Source: Bacillota bacterium
GTDB taxonomy: Bacteria; Bacillota; Clostridia; Lachnospirales; Lachnospiraceae
Length of the DNA stretch: 18,572 nucleotides
Reading direction: 5' to 3'
Assembly (NCBI GenBank): GCA_023441145.1
Contig: JAEZQN010000374.1
Location: 1 to 18,572, forward strand
How positions within the stretch are numbered: the stretch's first letter is position 1; every line of letters starts with the position of its first letter. Positions 1 through 6,730 of the stretch are shown here, piece after piece. The position numbers and the translations under genes were made by a program. Under the pieces are notes generated by a model. It ran no database searches, was not told the DNA's origin, and worked only from the letters and a program-made list of their open reading frames with translations.

Positions 1-15
1 TACTTTAGCTAATAT

Positions 16-55
16 AAAGAGTCCCCTAGAGCTTGCGCACTGGAGGGGCTCTTTT
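16..55 (+). terminator. Rho-independent terminator of an upstream gene outside the window
   Basis: AAAGAG, a bulged T, then CCCCT at 16-27 pairs with AGGGG and CTCTTT at 44-54. The stem closes a loop of about 16 nt and runs into a T-tract at 52-55. No coding sequence overlaps it, so it most likely ends a + strand gene lying just before the window. Confidence 0.75.
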
Positions 56-140
56 AATGATTCTTACTTTGTGGTATATTAAATAGTAAGAGACTACGAT
101 ATTAGAGAAAAGGTTAGTATAACTTTTTATATCAATATGT

Positions 141-179
141 AAGGAGGTAGATATTCTAGGTATAGAATATCAGGCTACT
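141..179 (+). promoter_or_regulatory. Distant Shine-Dalgarno plus intervening hairpin (translation initiation region)
   Basis: AAGGAGGT at 141-148 is a near-perfect Shine-Dalgarno, but the ATG it should serve is at 180, 32 nt beyond the last G of GGAGG; there is no other purine-rich site nearer. Between them lies a perfect inverted repeat, ATATTCTA (151-158), loop GGTA, TAGAATAT (163-170). If the hairpin folds, the distance along the RNA falls to 12 nt (148-150 plus 171-179). This resembles the arrangement described for phage T4 gene 25, where a hairpin brings a remote Shine-Dalgarno close to the start codon. An in-frame ATT at 153 without an intervening stop is the only near alternative start. 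The repeat and distances are seen; the function is inferred. Confidence 0.6.
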
Positions 180-767
180 ATGAATCGTTTAGAACAGCAG
201 ATTAACTTTATTATGGAAGTAGATAAAATTAAAAAAATAACCAGGCAAACCTATTTGTCTGATGGCTCTCGTCCAGAAAATGATGCAGAGCACAGTTTTC
301 ATTTGGCAATGATGTGTTTTTTGTTAAAGGAATATGCCAATGAGGAGATTGATGTACTTCATACAATGGAAATGGTATTAATCCATGATGTGATAGAGAT
401 TGATGCGGGAGATACCTACGCCTACGATTCCTTAGGCAATCAATCCAAACGAGAACGTGAGGTAAAAGCAGCAGAGAGAATCTTTAACCTTTTACCGGAG
501 GATCAGGCAAGCTATGTTAGGGCGTTATGGGATGAATTTGAAGAAGGGGCAACACCAGAGGCTAGATTTGCCAATGCACTAGATAAAATCCAACCCCTTC
601 TTTTAAATGATGCAAGTGGTGGCGATACATGGAAATCTCATGGAATCAATATTTCGCAAATCTTAAAGAGAAACGAGAGAACTCCAAAGGGTTCAGAAGC
701 CCTCTGGGAGTATTGTAAACCCATTTTGGAACAAAATATAGAAAAAGGCAATATTAGCAAAAATTAG
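180..767 (+). CDS. HD-domain nucleotide phosphohydrolase (HD_3, YfbR-like)
   Basis: A 195-residue cytosolic protein of the HD_3 group, related to the Escherichia coli 5'-deoxynucleotidase YfbR, which removes phosphate from deoxynucleoside monophosphates using a divalent metal. The metal-binding set is visible: H38 in AEHS, H69-D70 in IHD and D135 in ALDKIQP. R22 and the S-D-G-S-R-x-E-N-D-A-E-H stretch at 27-38 are typical of the group. The whole length is accounted for by the HD fold. The ATG at 180 matches where family members begin (a short helix, then the FIMEVDKIK region), although its Shine-Dalgarno is remote and separated by a hairpin. The M29 peptidase gene follows after 19 bp, so the two are probably co-transcribed. 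The exact substrate cannot be read from sequence. A possible -10 TATAAC at 118-123 lacks a good -35. Confidence 0.85.
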   Translation: MNRLEQQINFIMEVDKIKKITRQTYLSDGSRPENDAEHSFHLAMMCFLLKEYANEEIDVLHTMEMVLIHDVIEIDAGDTYAYDSLGNQSKREREVKAAERIFNLLPEDQASYVRALWDEFEEGATPEARFANALDKIQPLLLNDASGGDTWKSHGINISQILKRNERTPKGSEALWEYCKPILEQNIEKGNISKN

Positions 768-786
768 TTTGGAAGGAAAACTCAAT

Positions 787-2856
787 ATGAATAAATGTGT
801 ATTAGTAGAATGGAATGAGTTATTAGAAGAGCGATATGAGCTTAGTAATTTAAGAATTAGTCAAATAAAAGAGGAAAAGCTTGTACCAGATAAATATCTA
901 AACTATTTTACCAAGGTAGGATTTTTTCTTGAGCATATAGAGAGACTTACAATAGAGTCTAATAATGGAACCTTTCGAACAAAAACGAAGGAAGAGTTAG
1001 CTTCAGAAAACTATGCTCTTTATCAGGATATTTTACCTGAACACTATAGGAATTCTTATGCAAACCCATCTTTTGCGGTAGAGAGCTTTGGAGAGGAAGA
1101 GGGAAGACTCTTAAGCTTTTTATATACCGAGATTCGTGGGCTTATTGCCTATGCTATAGAGGGCAGAAAATACGATATTTTGATTATGGAGGAGTTATTT
1201 TTAGAAATCTATAATTATTATACGGAATATGATCAGGATTCTCTAAAAAATGCTCTTTTAGCCATTCGCTACTTTATGGGAGACTATAACGACTATCTCA
1301 TGGAAAGTAGGACAAGGGAGATGTTTGACCCTGCTATGTCTTTTGCAACTGATATTGTGATGCAGGCAGATTTGACAAAAACCGACTATCTCTACTATTT
1401 TGGTGAGTATATTTCTGAAGATGAAATAAAAATTGTAGAGTTCTTAGCAGACTTACCAGAGGAAGTTATTGAGGATATGGCGAGAACCTACACAGAGGGA
1501 TTCAGAAGAGGATTTGAAATCAATAATATCAATCTATCCAAAAAGAGTATCGTGAATATCCGTTACAATATAGGGTTTGAACGAATGGTAAAGGCGGCAA
1601 TTCTTAAGTTTCAGGAAATGGGATTAAAGCCAGTAATTTACCGCTATGCTGTTCGTAGCATCAATAAGAGACAGCATTTAAAAATTGGATATAGTTCGAC
1701 TAGTCCAAACCGACAATATGACTATGACCATAGATTTGATGAAGGTCTATACCTTAATCGCGCTCTTATGTGCAAAAAACTTGAAAGCTGTAAGCAGGCT
1801 TATGAGAAAATGGAAACCTATATGAAGCAGTTTGCGGGTCCTGCCGTGGTAGAGATCTTTGGGGAGACACCTTTCTTTCCAGAGAATAAGGAGGCTTGTG
1901 TCAAATTAACGGAGAAACAGCGTAATTTAAACGTGGAGTTTCAACAGGAGAATGGAGTATTGCAGAATCAGTATATGCCAAGTAGTGAGTATAGCTTTAC
2001 GATTATTTCTTATCCAATCCCTTCTATAGGAGCTAACTTTAAAGAGATTTTTTCTGAGACTATCAAGCTTAATAACCTTGATCAGGAAAAATACAAAAGG
2101 ATACAGCAGATCATCATTGACCATCTAGATATGGGACAGTATGTTCATATCCTAGGTAGAGGAAGAAATACGACTGATTTAAAGATTCAACTTCCACCGC
2201 TTATGGATCCACAAAAGCAGACTAATTTTGAAAACTGTTTAGCAGATGTAAATATTCCTTTAGGCGAGGTATTTACCTCTCCAAAGCTTAGTGGTACAGA
2301 GGGACATTTTCATGTGACTGAAGTATATATGAACGAATTAAAATATAAAGACCTCACCTTAGAATTTAAGGACGGAAAAATAGTTGATTACAACTGCAAG
2401 AACTTTTTAGAGGATGAGAAGAATAAGAGTTTTGTGAAGGAAAACCTACTGTATAATCATGAAACCTTACCAATGGGTGAGTTTGCTATTGGTACCAATA
2501 CAACTGCGTATCGCATGGGAAAAGAGTTTGGTATTGCCAACTTACTTCCTATTCTAATTGCAGAAAAAACAGGCCCACATTTTGCAGTAGGGGATACCTG
2601 TTACAAATATAGCGAGGATACTCCTGTGTTTAACCCAGATGGAAAAGAGATTGTTGCACGGGATAATGAATGTTCTATTCTTAGAAAGACTGAACTATCA
2701 AAGGCTTATTTTAACTGTCATACGGATATTACCATTCCTTATGATGAGCTTAAAGAGACAACAGTGGTGACTTCTTCTGATGCTAGAATTCCAATCATTA
2801 AGGAGGGTAGATTTGTCCTTCCTGGCACCGAGGAACTTAATATTCCTCTACAGTAA
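787..2856 (+). CDS. M29-family aminopeptidase with long N-terminal extension
   Basis: A 689-residue cytosolic metallo-aminopeptidase of family M29 (AmpS/AmpT type), which removes N-terminal amino acids from peptides with a two-metal centre. The C-terminal half carries the expected ligands in order: E494 (LGEVFTSP), E565 (MGEFAIGTN), H598 (GPHFAVG), Y606 (TCY), and H645 and D647 (HTD). Typical M29 enzymes are about 370-410 residues; here roughly 280 residues precede the recognisable peptidase part, rich in charged and aromatic helices (LYTEIRGLIAYAIEGRKYD), with no signal peptide or membrane segment. The ATG at 787 is chosen over an upstream TTG at 769 because GGAAGGA (771-777) sits 9 nt before it. 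It follows the HD gene within 19 bp. Family membership is well supported; substrate preference and the role of the extension are unknown. Confidence 0.85.
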   Translation: MNKCVLVEWNELLEERYELSNLRISQIKEEKLVPDKYLNYFTKVGFFLEHIERLTIESNNGTFRTKTKEELASENYALYQDILPEHYRNSYANPSFAVESFGEEEGRLLSFLYTEIRGLIAYAIEGRKYDILIMEELFLEIYNYYTEYDQDSLKNALLAIRYFMGDYNDYLMESRTREMFDPAMSFATDIVMQADLTKTDYLYYFGEYISEDEIKIVEFLADLPEEVIEDMARTYTEGFRRGFEINNINLSKKSIVNIRYNIGFERMVKAAILKFQEMGLKPVIYRYAVRSINKRQHLKIGYSSTSPNRQYDYDHRFDEGLYLNRALMCKKLESCKQAYEKMETYMKQFAGPAVVEIFGETPFFPENKEACVKLTEKQRNLNVEFQQENGVLQNQYMPSSEYSFTIISYPIPSIGANFKEIFSETIKLNNLDQEKYKRIQQIIIDHLDMGQYVHILGRGRNTTDLKIQLPPLMDPQKQTNFENCLADVNIPLGEVFTSPKLSGTEGHFHVTEVYMNELKYKDLTLEFKDGKIVDYNCKNFLEDEKNKSFVKENLLYNHETLPMGEFAIGTNTTAYRMGKEFGIANLLPILIAEKTGPHFAVGDTCYKYSEDTPVFNPDGKEIVARDNECSILRKTELSKAYFNCHTDITIPYDELKETTVVTSSDARIPIIKEGRFVLPGTEELNIPLQ

Positions 2857-2910
2857 TCTATTATAATAAGTTATAAAATAAGTTAGTAATTGGTATAAGT
2901 AAACCTTTTA

Positions 2911-2955
2911 AAGTGTCAGTATTTCCTTGACATTTATTATCCCAAATAATAAATT
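2911..2955 (+). promoter_or_regulatory. Promoter of the pur operon with overlapping inverted repeat
   Basis: A consensus -35 TTGACA (2927-2932) lies 17 nt before TAAATT (2950-2955), about 50 bp upstream of purE. The -35 is the right arm of an inverted repeat: AAGTGTCA (2911-2918) and TGACATTT (2928-2935), 8 bp with one G-T pair and a 9-nt loop. The repeat could be an operator masking the -35 or a weak hairpin ending the M29 transcript. It does not resemble the PurR PurBox, and I see no purine riboswitch core in 2857-3003. Confidence 0.55.
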
Positions 2956-3009
2956 AGTATATGTAGATTAAGATAACTAATAAATTAAAAGAGAATAAGG
3001 AGAATGTAC

Positions 3010-3525
3010 ATGGCTAAAGTAGGTATATTAATGGGTAGTGATTCTGATTTAGAAATTATGAGTAAGGCTTGTAAGGTACTTGAAGAATTACAGGTTGAAT
3101 ATGAGATGACTATTATCTCAGCCCACAGAATGCCAGATATCTTTATAGAATATGCAAAGACTGCCCAGGAGAGAGGAATTCAAGTATTAATAGCAGGTGC
3201 AGGCGGAGCAGCTCATCTTCCTGGTATGTGTGCTGCGATTTTTCCACTTCCAGTGATTGGTGTTCCTATTTATACAAAATCTCTTGGTGGTGTAGATTCC
3301 CTTTACTCTATTGTACAAATGCCTGCAGGAATTCCTGTTGCAACAGTAGCTATTAACGGAGCACAGAATGCAGGTATCTTGGCAGCTAAGATTCTAGCAA
3401 CTAGTGATAAAGATTTGCTAGAAAGACTTAAGGAGTATTCTGTAAATTTGAAGGAAGCAGTTGTTAAGAAGGCAGATAAGCTAGAGCAACTTGGATATGA
3501 AGAATATATCAAACAAATGAAATAA
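3010..3525 (+). CDS. purE: N5-carboxyaminoimidazole ribonucleotide mutase, class I PurE
   Basis: A 171-residue cytosolic enzyme of de novo purine synthesis that converts N5-CAIR to CAIR; class I enzymes normally work with PurK. Class I signatures are plain: GSDSD near the N-terminus, the SAHRMPD segment, AGAGGAAHLPGM with the catalytic histidine, and GVDSLYSIVQMPAGIPV. These match the E. coli PurE motifs closely. The ATG at 3010 is preferred over ATG 3004 because AAGGAG (2997-3002) is 7 nt from the former and only 1 nt from the latter. It is the first gene of purE-purM-purN-purD, with 50 bp to purM. No purK is next to it. Length and motifs are complete. Confidence 0.96.
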   Translation: MAKVGILMGSDSDLEIMSKACKVLEELQVEYEMTIISAHRMPDIFIEYAKTAQERGIQVLIAGAGGAAHLPGMCAAIFPLPVIGVPIYTKSLGGVDSLYSIVQMPAGIPVATVAINGAQNAGILAAKILATSDKDLLERLKEYSVNLKEAVVKKADKLEQLGYEEYIKQMK

Positions 3526-3575
3526 GATATTAGTTAGTCAGTGTAATTAATACTGTAAAATGGGAGGAAACAAGC

Positions 3576-4601
3576 ATGGATTATAAAAAAGCAGGCGTTG
3601 ACATTGAGGCAGGTTATAAAGCAGTGGAGCTCATGAAAAAGCACGTTCAGGGTACCATGAGAAGTGAGGTTCTAGGAGGATTGGGAGGTTTTTCAGGAGC
3701 ATTTTCCTTATCTTCTTTTAAACATATGGAAAAACCAACCTTAGTTTCAGGAACTGATGGTGTAGGAACCAAGTTAAAGCTGGCTTTTATAATGGATAAG
3801 CATGATACCATCGGCATTGATTGTGTTGCTTTGTGTGTCAATGATATTGCCTGTGCTGGTGGAGAACCATTATTCTTCTTGGACTACATTGCTTGTGGAA
3901 AAAATGAGCCAGAAAAGATTGCAACCATTGTAAGTGGTGTGGCAGAAGGTTGTAAGCAAGCGGGAGCAGCCCTAATTGGTGGAGAAACTGCAGAGATGCC
4001 AGGATTCTATCCAGTGGATGAGTATGATTTAGCTGGATTTTCGGTAGGTATCGTAGATGAGAAGGATTTGATTAGCGGGGAGTCTTTAAAAGAAGGAGAT
4101 GTATTAATAGGAATTGCATCCTCTGGTATACATAGTAATGGTTACTCCCTTGTTCGTAAGGTATTTAACATGGAATATGACGCATTAAATAGCTACTATG
4201 AATCTTTGGGGGCTACTTTAGGAGAGACCCTATTAACGCCAACAAAGATTTATGTTAAGGCTCTTAGATCTTTAAAGGACGGTGGAGTAGTGGTAAAAGC
4301 TTGTAGCCATATTACTGGTGGAGGCTTCTATGAGAATATTCCAAGAATGTTAAAGGAAGGTACCCATGCTGTAGTCAATAAAAACAGTTATCCAGTTCCT
4401 CCAATCTTTCAGATGCTTCGAGTAGATGGAAATATCAAAGAAGAAATGATGTACAATACCTATAATATGGGTATTGGAATGATTGTAGTCGTAGAGAAGG
4501 ATCAGGTGGATAAGACCATTAATCTGATTAAGCTTGCGGGGGAGACCCCATATGTAATCGGCGAAATTAAGGCAGGAGATAAAGGAGTTACAGTATGCTA
4601 A
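3576..4601 (+). CDS. purM: Phosphoribosylformylglycinamidine cyclo-ligase (AIR synthetase)
   Basis: A 341-residue cytosolic enzyme that closes FGAM to aminoimidazole ribonucleotide using ATP, the fifth step of purine synthesis. Typical PurM features appear in order: an N-terminal DYKKAGVDIEAG segment, DGVGTKLK, the VNDIACAGGEPLFFLDY segment that contributes to the nucleotide site, GGETAEMPG, GIASSGIHSNGYSLVRK, and HITGGGFYENIPR. The length matches the family. GGGAGG (3562-3567) lies 8 nt before the ATG. Its last 7 nt overlap the start of purN, which suggests translational coupling. Confidence 0.97.
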   Translation: MDYKKAGVDIEAGYKAVELMKKHVQGTMRSEVLGGLGGFSGAFSLSSFKHMEKPTLVSGTDGVGTKLKLAFIMDKHDTIGIDCVALCVNDIACAGGEPLFFLDYIACGKNEPEKIATIVSGVAEGCKQAGAALIGGETAEMPGFYPVDEYDLAGFSVGIVDEKDLISGESLKEGDVLIGIASSGIHSNGYSLVRKVFNMEYDALNSYYESLGATLGETLLTPTKIYVKALRSLKDGGVVVKACSHITGGGFYENIPRMLKEGTHAVVNKNSYPVPPIFQMLRVDGNIKEEMMYNTYNMGIGMIVVVEKDQVDKTINLIKLAGETPYVIGEIKAGDKGVTVC

Positions 4602-5221
4602 GAGCAGCGATATTTGTTTCAGGTGGAGGTACCAACCTTCAGGCAATTATTGACCAGGTGGAAAGTGGAAAAGTCACCAATACTGAACTTGCTCTTGTGA
4701 TTAGCAATAAAAAGGATGCCTATGCTCTTATTAGAGCTAAAACTCATGGCATTAAGGGACTTTGTATATCCCCTAAAGACTATGTGACAAGAGAAGAATT
4801 CAATGAAGCAATGATAGCAGCTTTAAAGGAGAATAGCATTGATTTTGTTATCTTAGCTGGGTATCTTGTGATTTTACCAGAAGCCATTGTAAAAGAATAT
4901 ACAGGTAGAATTATCAATGTGCATCCATCGTTAATTCCATCCTTTTGTGGTCCTTCTTTCTATGGGCTTAAAGTCCATGAGAAAGCACTAGAAAGAGGTG
5001 TAAAGGTAACAGGGGCTACGGTACACTTTGTAGATGAGGGTTGTGATACTGGTCCAATTATCTTGCAGCAGGCAGTGGAGGTGCAGGAAGGGGATACTCC
5101 TGAAGTCTTACAGAAAAGAGTAATGGAACAGGCGGAGTGGAAGATACTGCCTGAAGCAATTCATCTATTTGCAAATAATAAGCTTGTAATTACCAATGGA
5201 ATGGTAAAGATTCTGGATTAG
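4595..5221 (+). CDS. purN: Phosphoribosylglycinamide formyltransferase (GART)
   Basis: A 208-residue cytosolic enzyme that transfers a formyl group from 10-formyl-tetrahydrofolate to GAR, giving FGAR. The N-terminal SGGGTNLQAII loop binds phosphate. The catalytic Asn-His pair is in INVHPSLIP and the catalytic Asp in HFVDEGCDTGPI. After the NVHPSLIP motif the loop reads SFCGPSFYGLKVHEKAL, rather than the shorter KYPGLHTHxxAL form of E. coli; I recall this longer loop from other clostridial PurN. AAAGGAG (4581-4587), inside purM, is 7 nt before the ATG, and the ATG overlaps the purM stop. purD follows after 17 bp. Confidence 0.96.
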   Translation: MLRAAIFVSGGGTNLQAIIDQVESGKVTNTELALVISNKKDAYALIRAKTHGIKGLCISPKDYVTREEFNEAMIAALKENSIDFVILAGYLVILPEAIVKEYTGRIINVHPSLIPSFCGPSFYGLKVHEKALERGVKVTGATVHFVDEGCDTGPIILQQAVEVQEGDTPEVLQKRVMEQAEWKILPEAIHLFANNKLVITNGMVKILD

Positions 5222-5238
5222 TCAGTTGGAGGGATAAG

Positions 5239-6510
5239 ATGAAAGTACTTGTAATTGGTGGTGGCGGAAGAGAACATGCCATTGTAACTAGTGTGTCAAA
5301 AAGTAAACGCGTGGATAAGATATACTGTGCACCTGGTAATACAGGGATAGAAGAGCTTGCAGAATGTGTTCCAATAGGTGTTCTTGAATTTGATCGTTTG
5401 GTTGCCTTTGCGAAGGAGAAGGAGATCGATTTCACTATTGTTGGACCAGACGATCCGTTAGTGGCTGGGATAGTGGATTCTTTTTTAGCTGCAGGTCTTA
5501 AGGTGTTCGGGCCAAGCAAGAACGCAGCCATCATTGAAGGAAGTAAGGCATTTTCCAAAGACTTAATGAAAAAGTATGACATTCCAAGCGCTTCTTATGA
5601 GATTTTTACTGATCCAAAGGAAGCGATTAAATATATTGAAGAAGGTAAGTTTCCTGTGGTTCTTAAGGCCGATGGCCTTGCACTAGGAAAAGGTGTTTTG
5701 ATTTGTAATAATCTTTCTGAAGCCAAAGAGGGTGTCAAAAGCCTGATGTTAGACAAGCAATTTGGTGCAGCAGGAGATAGAATTGTAGTTGAAGAATTTA
5801 TGACAGGACGAGAGGTATCTGTATTATGCTATTGCGATGGTACCCATATTAAACCAATGACTAGCGCTCAGGATCATAAGCGTGCCAAGGATGGGGATAA
5901 CGGGTTAAATACTGGTGGCATGGGAACCTTTTCGCCAAGTCCATTTTATACTACAGAAGTAGACGAGTTCTGTAAAAAGTATATTTATCAAGTTACTATG
6001 GATGCAATGAAGGCGGAAGGCAGAGACTTTGTAGGAATTCTTTTTGTAGGCCTTATGTTGACAGAAGATGGGCCAAAGGTATTAGAATACAATGCTCGCT
6101 TTGGCGATCCCGAAGCCCAGGTAGTGCTTCCTCGTATGAAGAATGATATTATTGATGTTATGGAAGCCTGCATGGAAGGAAAGCTTGCCAACATAGACCT
6201 TGAGTTTGAAGATAATGCTGCGGTGTGTGTGATACTAGCCTCTGACGGATATCCAGAGAACTATGAGAAAGGCTTTGAGATTCATGGACTGGATAGCTTT
6301 AAAGGGAAGGATGATTATTATGTTTTCCATGCCGGAACTAGTCGGACGGAGAAGGGGATTGTCACTAGTGGAGGGCGTGTTTTAGGAATCACTGCTAAGG
6401 GAGAGACTCTTAAAGCTGCTAGAACCAACGCCTATGAAGCAACAAAGTGGGTTAAGTTTGAGAATAAATATATGAGAAATGACATTGGAAAAGCCATAGA
6501 CGAAGCGTAG
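5239..6510 (+). CDS. purD: Phosphoribosylamine-glycine ligase (GAR synthetase)
   Basis: A 423-residue ATP-grasp enzyme that joins phosphoribosylamine and glycine to make GAR, the second step of purine synthesis. The N-terminal domain begins with IGGGGREHAI. The ATP-grasp part shows FGPSKNAAIIEGSKAFSK, the VLKADGLALGKGV strand-loop, EEFMTGREVSVL, and the metal-binding RFGDPEAQVVLPRM segment. The C-terminal domain follows to the end, and length is normal for the family. GGAGG (5228-5232) is 6 nt before the ATG. It is the last gene of the operon: a strong terminator starts 10 bp after its stop. Its substrate-to-product order with PurN and PurM makes a functional set, although purF, purL, purC and purH must lie elsewhere. 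Confidence 0.97.
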   Translation: MKVLVIGGGGREHAIVTSVSKSKRVDKIYCAPGNTGIEELAECVPIGVLEFDRLVAFAKEKEIDFTIVGPDDPLVAGIVDSFLAAGLKVFGPSKNAAIIEGSKAFSKDLMKKYDIPSASYEIFTDPKEAIKYIEEGKFPVVLKADGLALGKGVLICNNLSEAKEGVKSLMLDKQFGAAGDRIVVEEFMTGREVSVLCYCDGTHIKPMTSAQDHKRAKDGDNGLNTGGMGTFSPSPFYTTEVDEFCKKYIYQVTMDAMKAEGRDFVGILFVGLMLTEDGPKVLEYNARFGDPEAQVVLPRMKNDIIDVMEACMEGKLANIDLEFEDNAAVCVILASDGYPENYEKGFEIHGLDSFKGKDDYYVFHAGTSRTEKGIVTSGGRVLGITAKGETLKAARTNAYEATKWVKFENKYMRNDIGKAIDEA

Positions 6511-6520
6511 AGATGGTATA

Positions 6521-6566
6521 AAGCTTCCGGAAAATATGTTGATATTTTCTGGAAGCTTCTTTTTTT
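6521..6566 (+). terminator. Strong Rho-independent terminator of the pur operon
   Basis: Arm AAGCTTCCGGAAAATAT (6521-6537) pairs along its 17 bases with 6542-6558, with one G-T pair and a 4-nt GTTG loop, followed by C and a run of seven T (6560-6566). It starts 10 bp after the purD stop. Confidence 0.95.
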
Positions 6567-6658
6567 GACATAAAATTGCCATAGTACTTTGATATTCTAC
6601 ATGAGTAGTTATATGTTTTAAAAAATAACGTATTTTAACGTTGATTCTTTTGAAATAT

Positions 6659-6686
6659 TATAGAAATGTGAAGCAAATGTCGATAT
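6659..6686 (+). promoter_or_regulatory. Candidate sigma-D (SigD/sigma-28) promoter for the autolysin gene
   Basis: GTCGATAT (6679-6686) matches the sigma-D -10 GCCGATAT at 7 of 8 positions. A -35 of TAGA (6661-6664, 14-nt spacer) or TATA (6659-6662, 16-nt spacer) matches TAAA at 3 of 4. Transcription would begin near 6693, giving a leader of about 38 nt to the GTG at 6731. Autolysin genes such as lytD are sigma-D-dependent in Bacillus subtilis. The -35 is imperfect, so this is tentative. Confidence 0.4.
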
Positions 6687-6730
6687 AGATATTGAAGTGT
6701 GCCAATGTGAGTCGGGAAGGAGCTGCTAAG

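Noticed and set aside
153..155. ATT as start codon of the HD gene, 5 nt after the Shine-Dalgarno
   Set aside because: It is in frame without stops but would place a hairpin-encoded sequence at the N-terminus, ATT starts are very rare, and family members begin where the ATG at 180 does.
2857..3009. Purine riboswitch or PurR PurBox upstream of purE
   Set aside because: Neither the conserved three-way junction core of purine riboswitches nor a CGAA-type PurBox pair could be found; only a simple 8-bp inverted repeat is present.
5190..5582. Minus-strand open frame of 130 codons opposite purN/purD
   Set aside because: It lies opposite the conserved N-terminus of purD, has low-complexity Ser/Pro-rich translation with no domain, and no upstream ribosome site. 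It is a shadow of the real gene.
6567..6730. c-di-AMP (ydaO) or c-di-GMP riboswitch before the autolysin
   Set aside because: Such riboswitches often precede wall hydrolase genes, but the conserved core words are absent and the leader predicted from the sigma-D-like box is only about 38 nt.
6692..6730. TTG start at 6692 for the autolysin
   Set aside because: There is no ribosome site before it, whereas AAGGAG is correctly spaced before GTG 6731; the extra 13 residues would precede a normal signal peptide.
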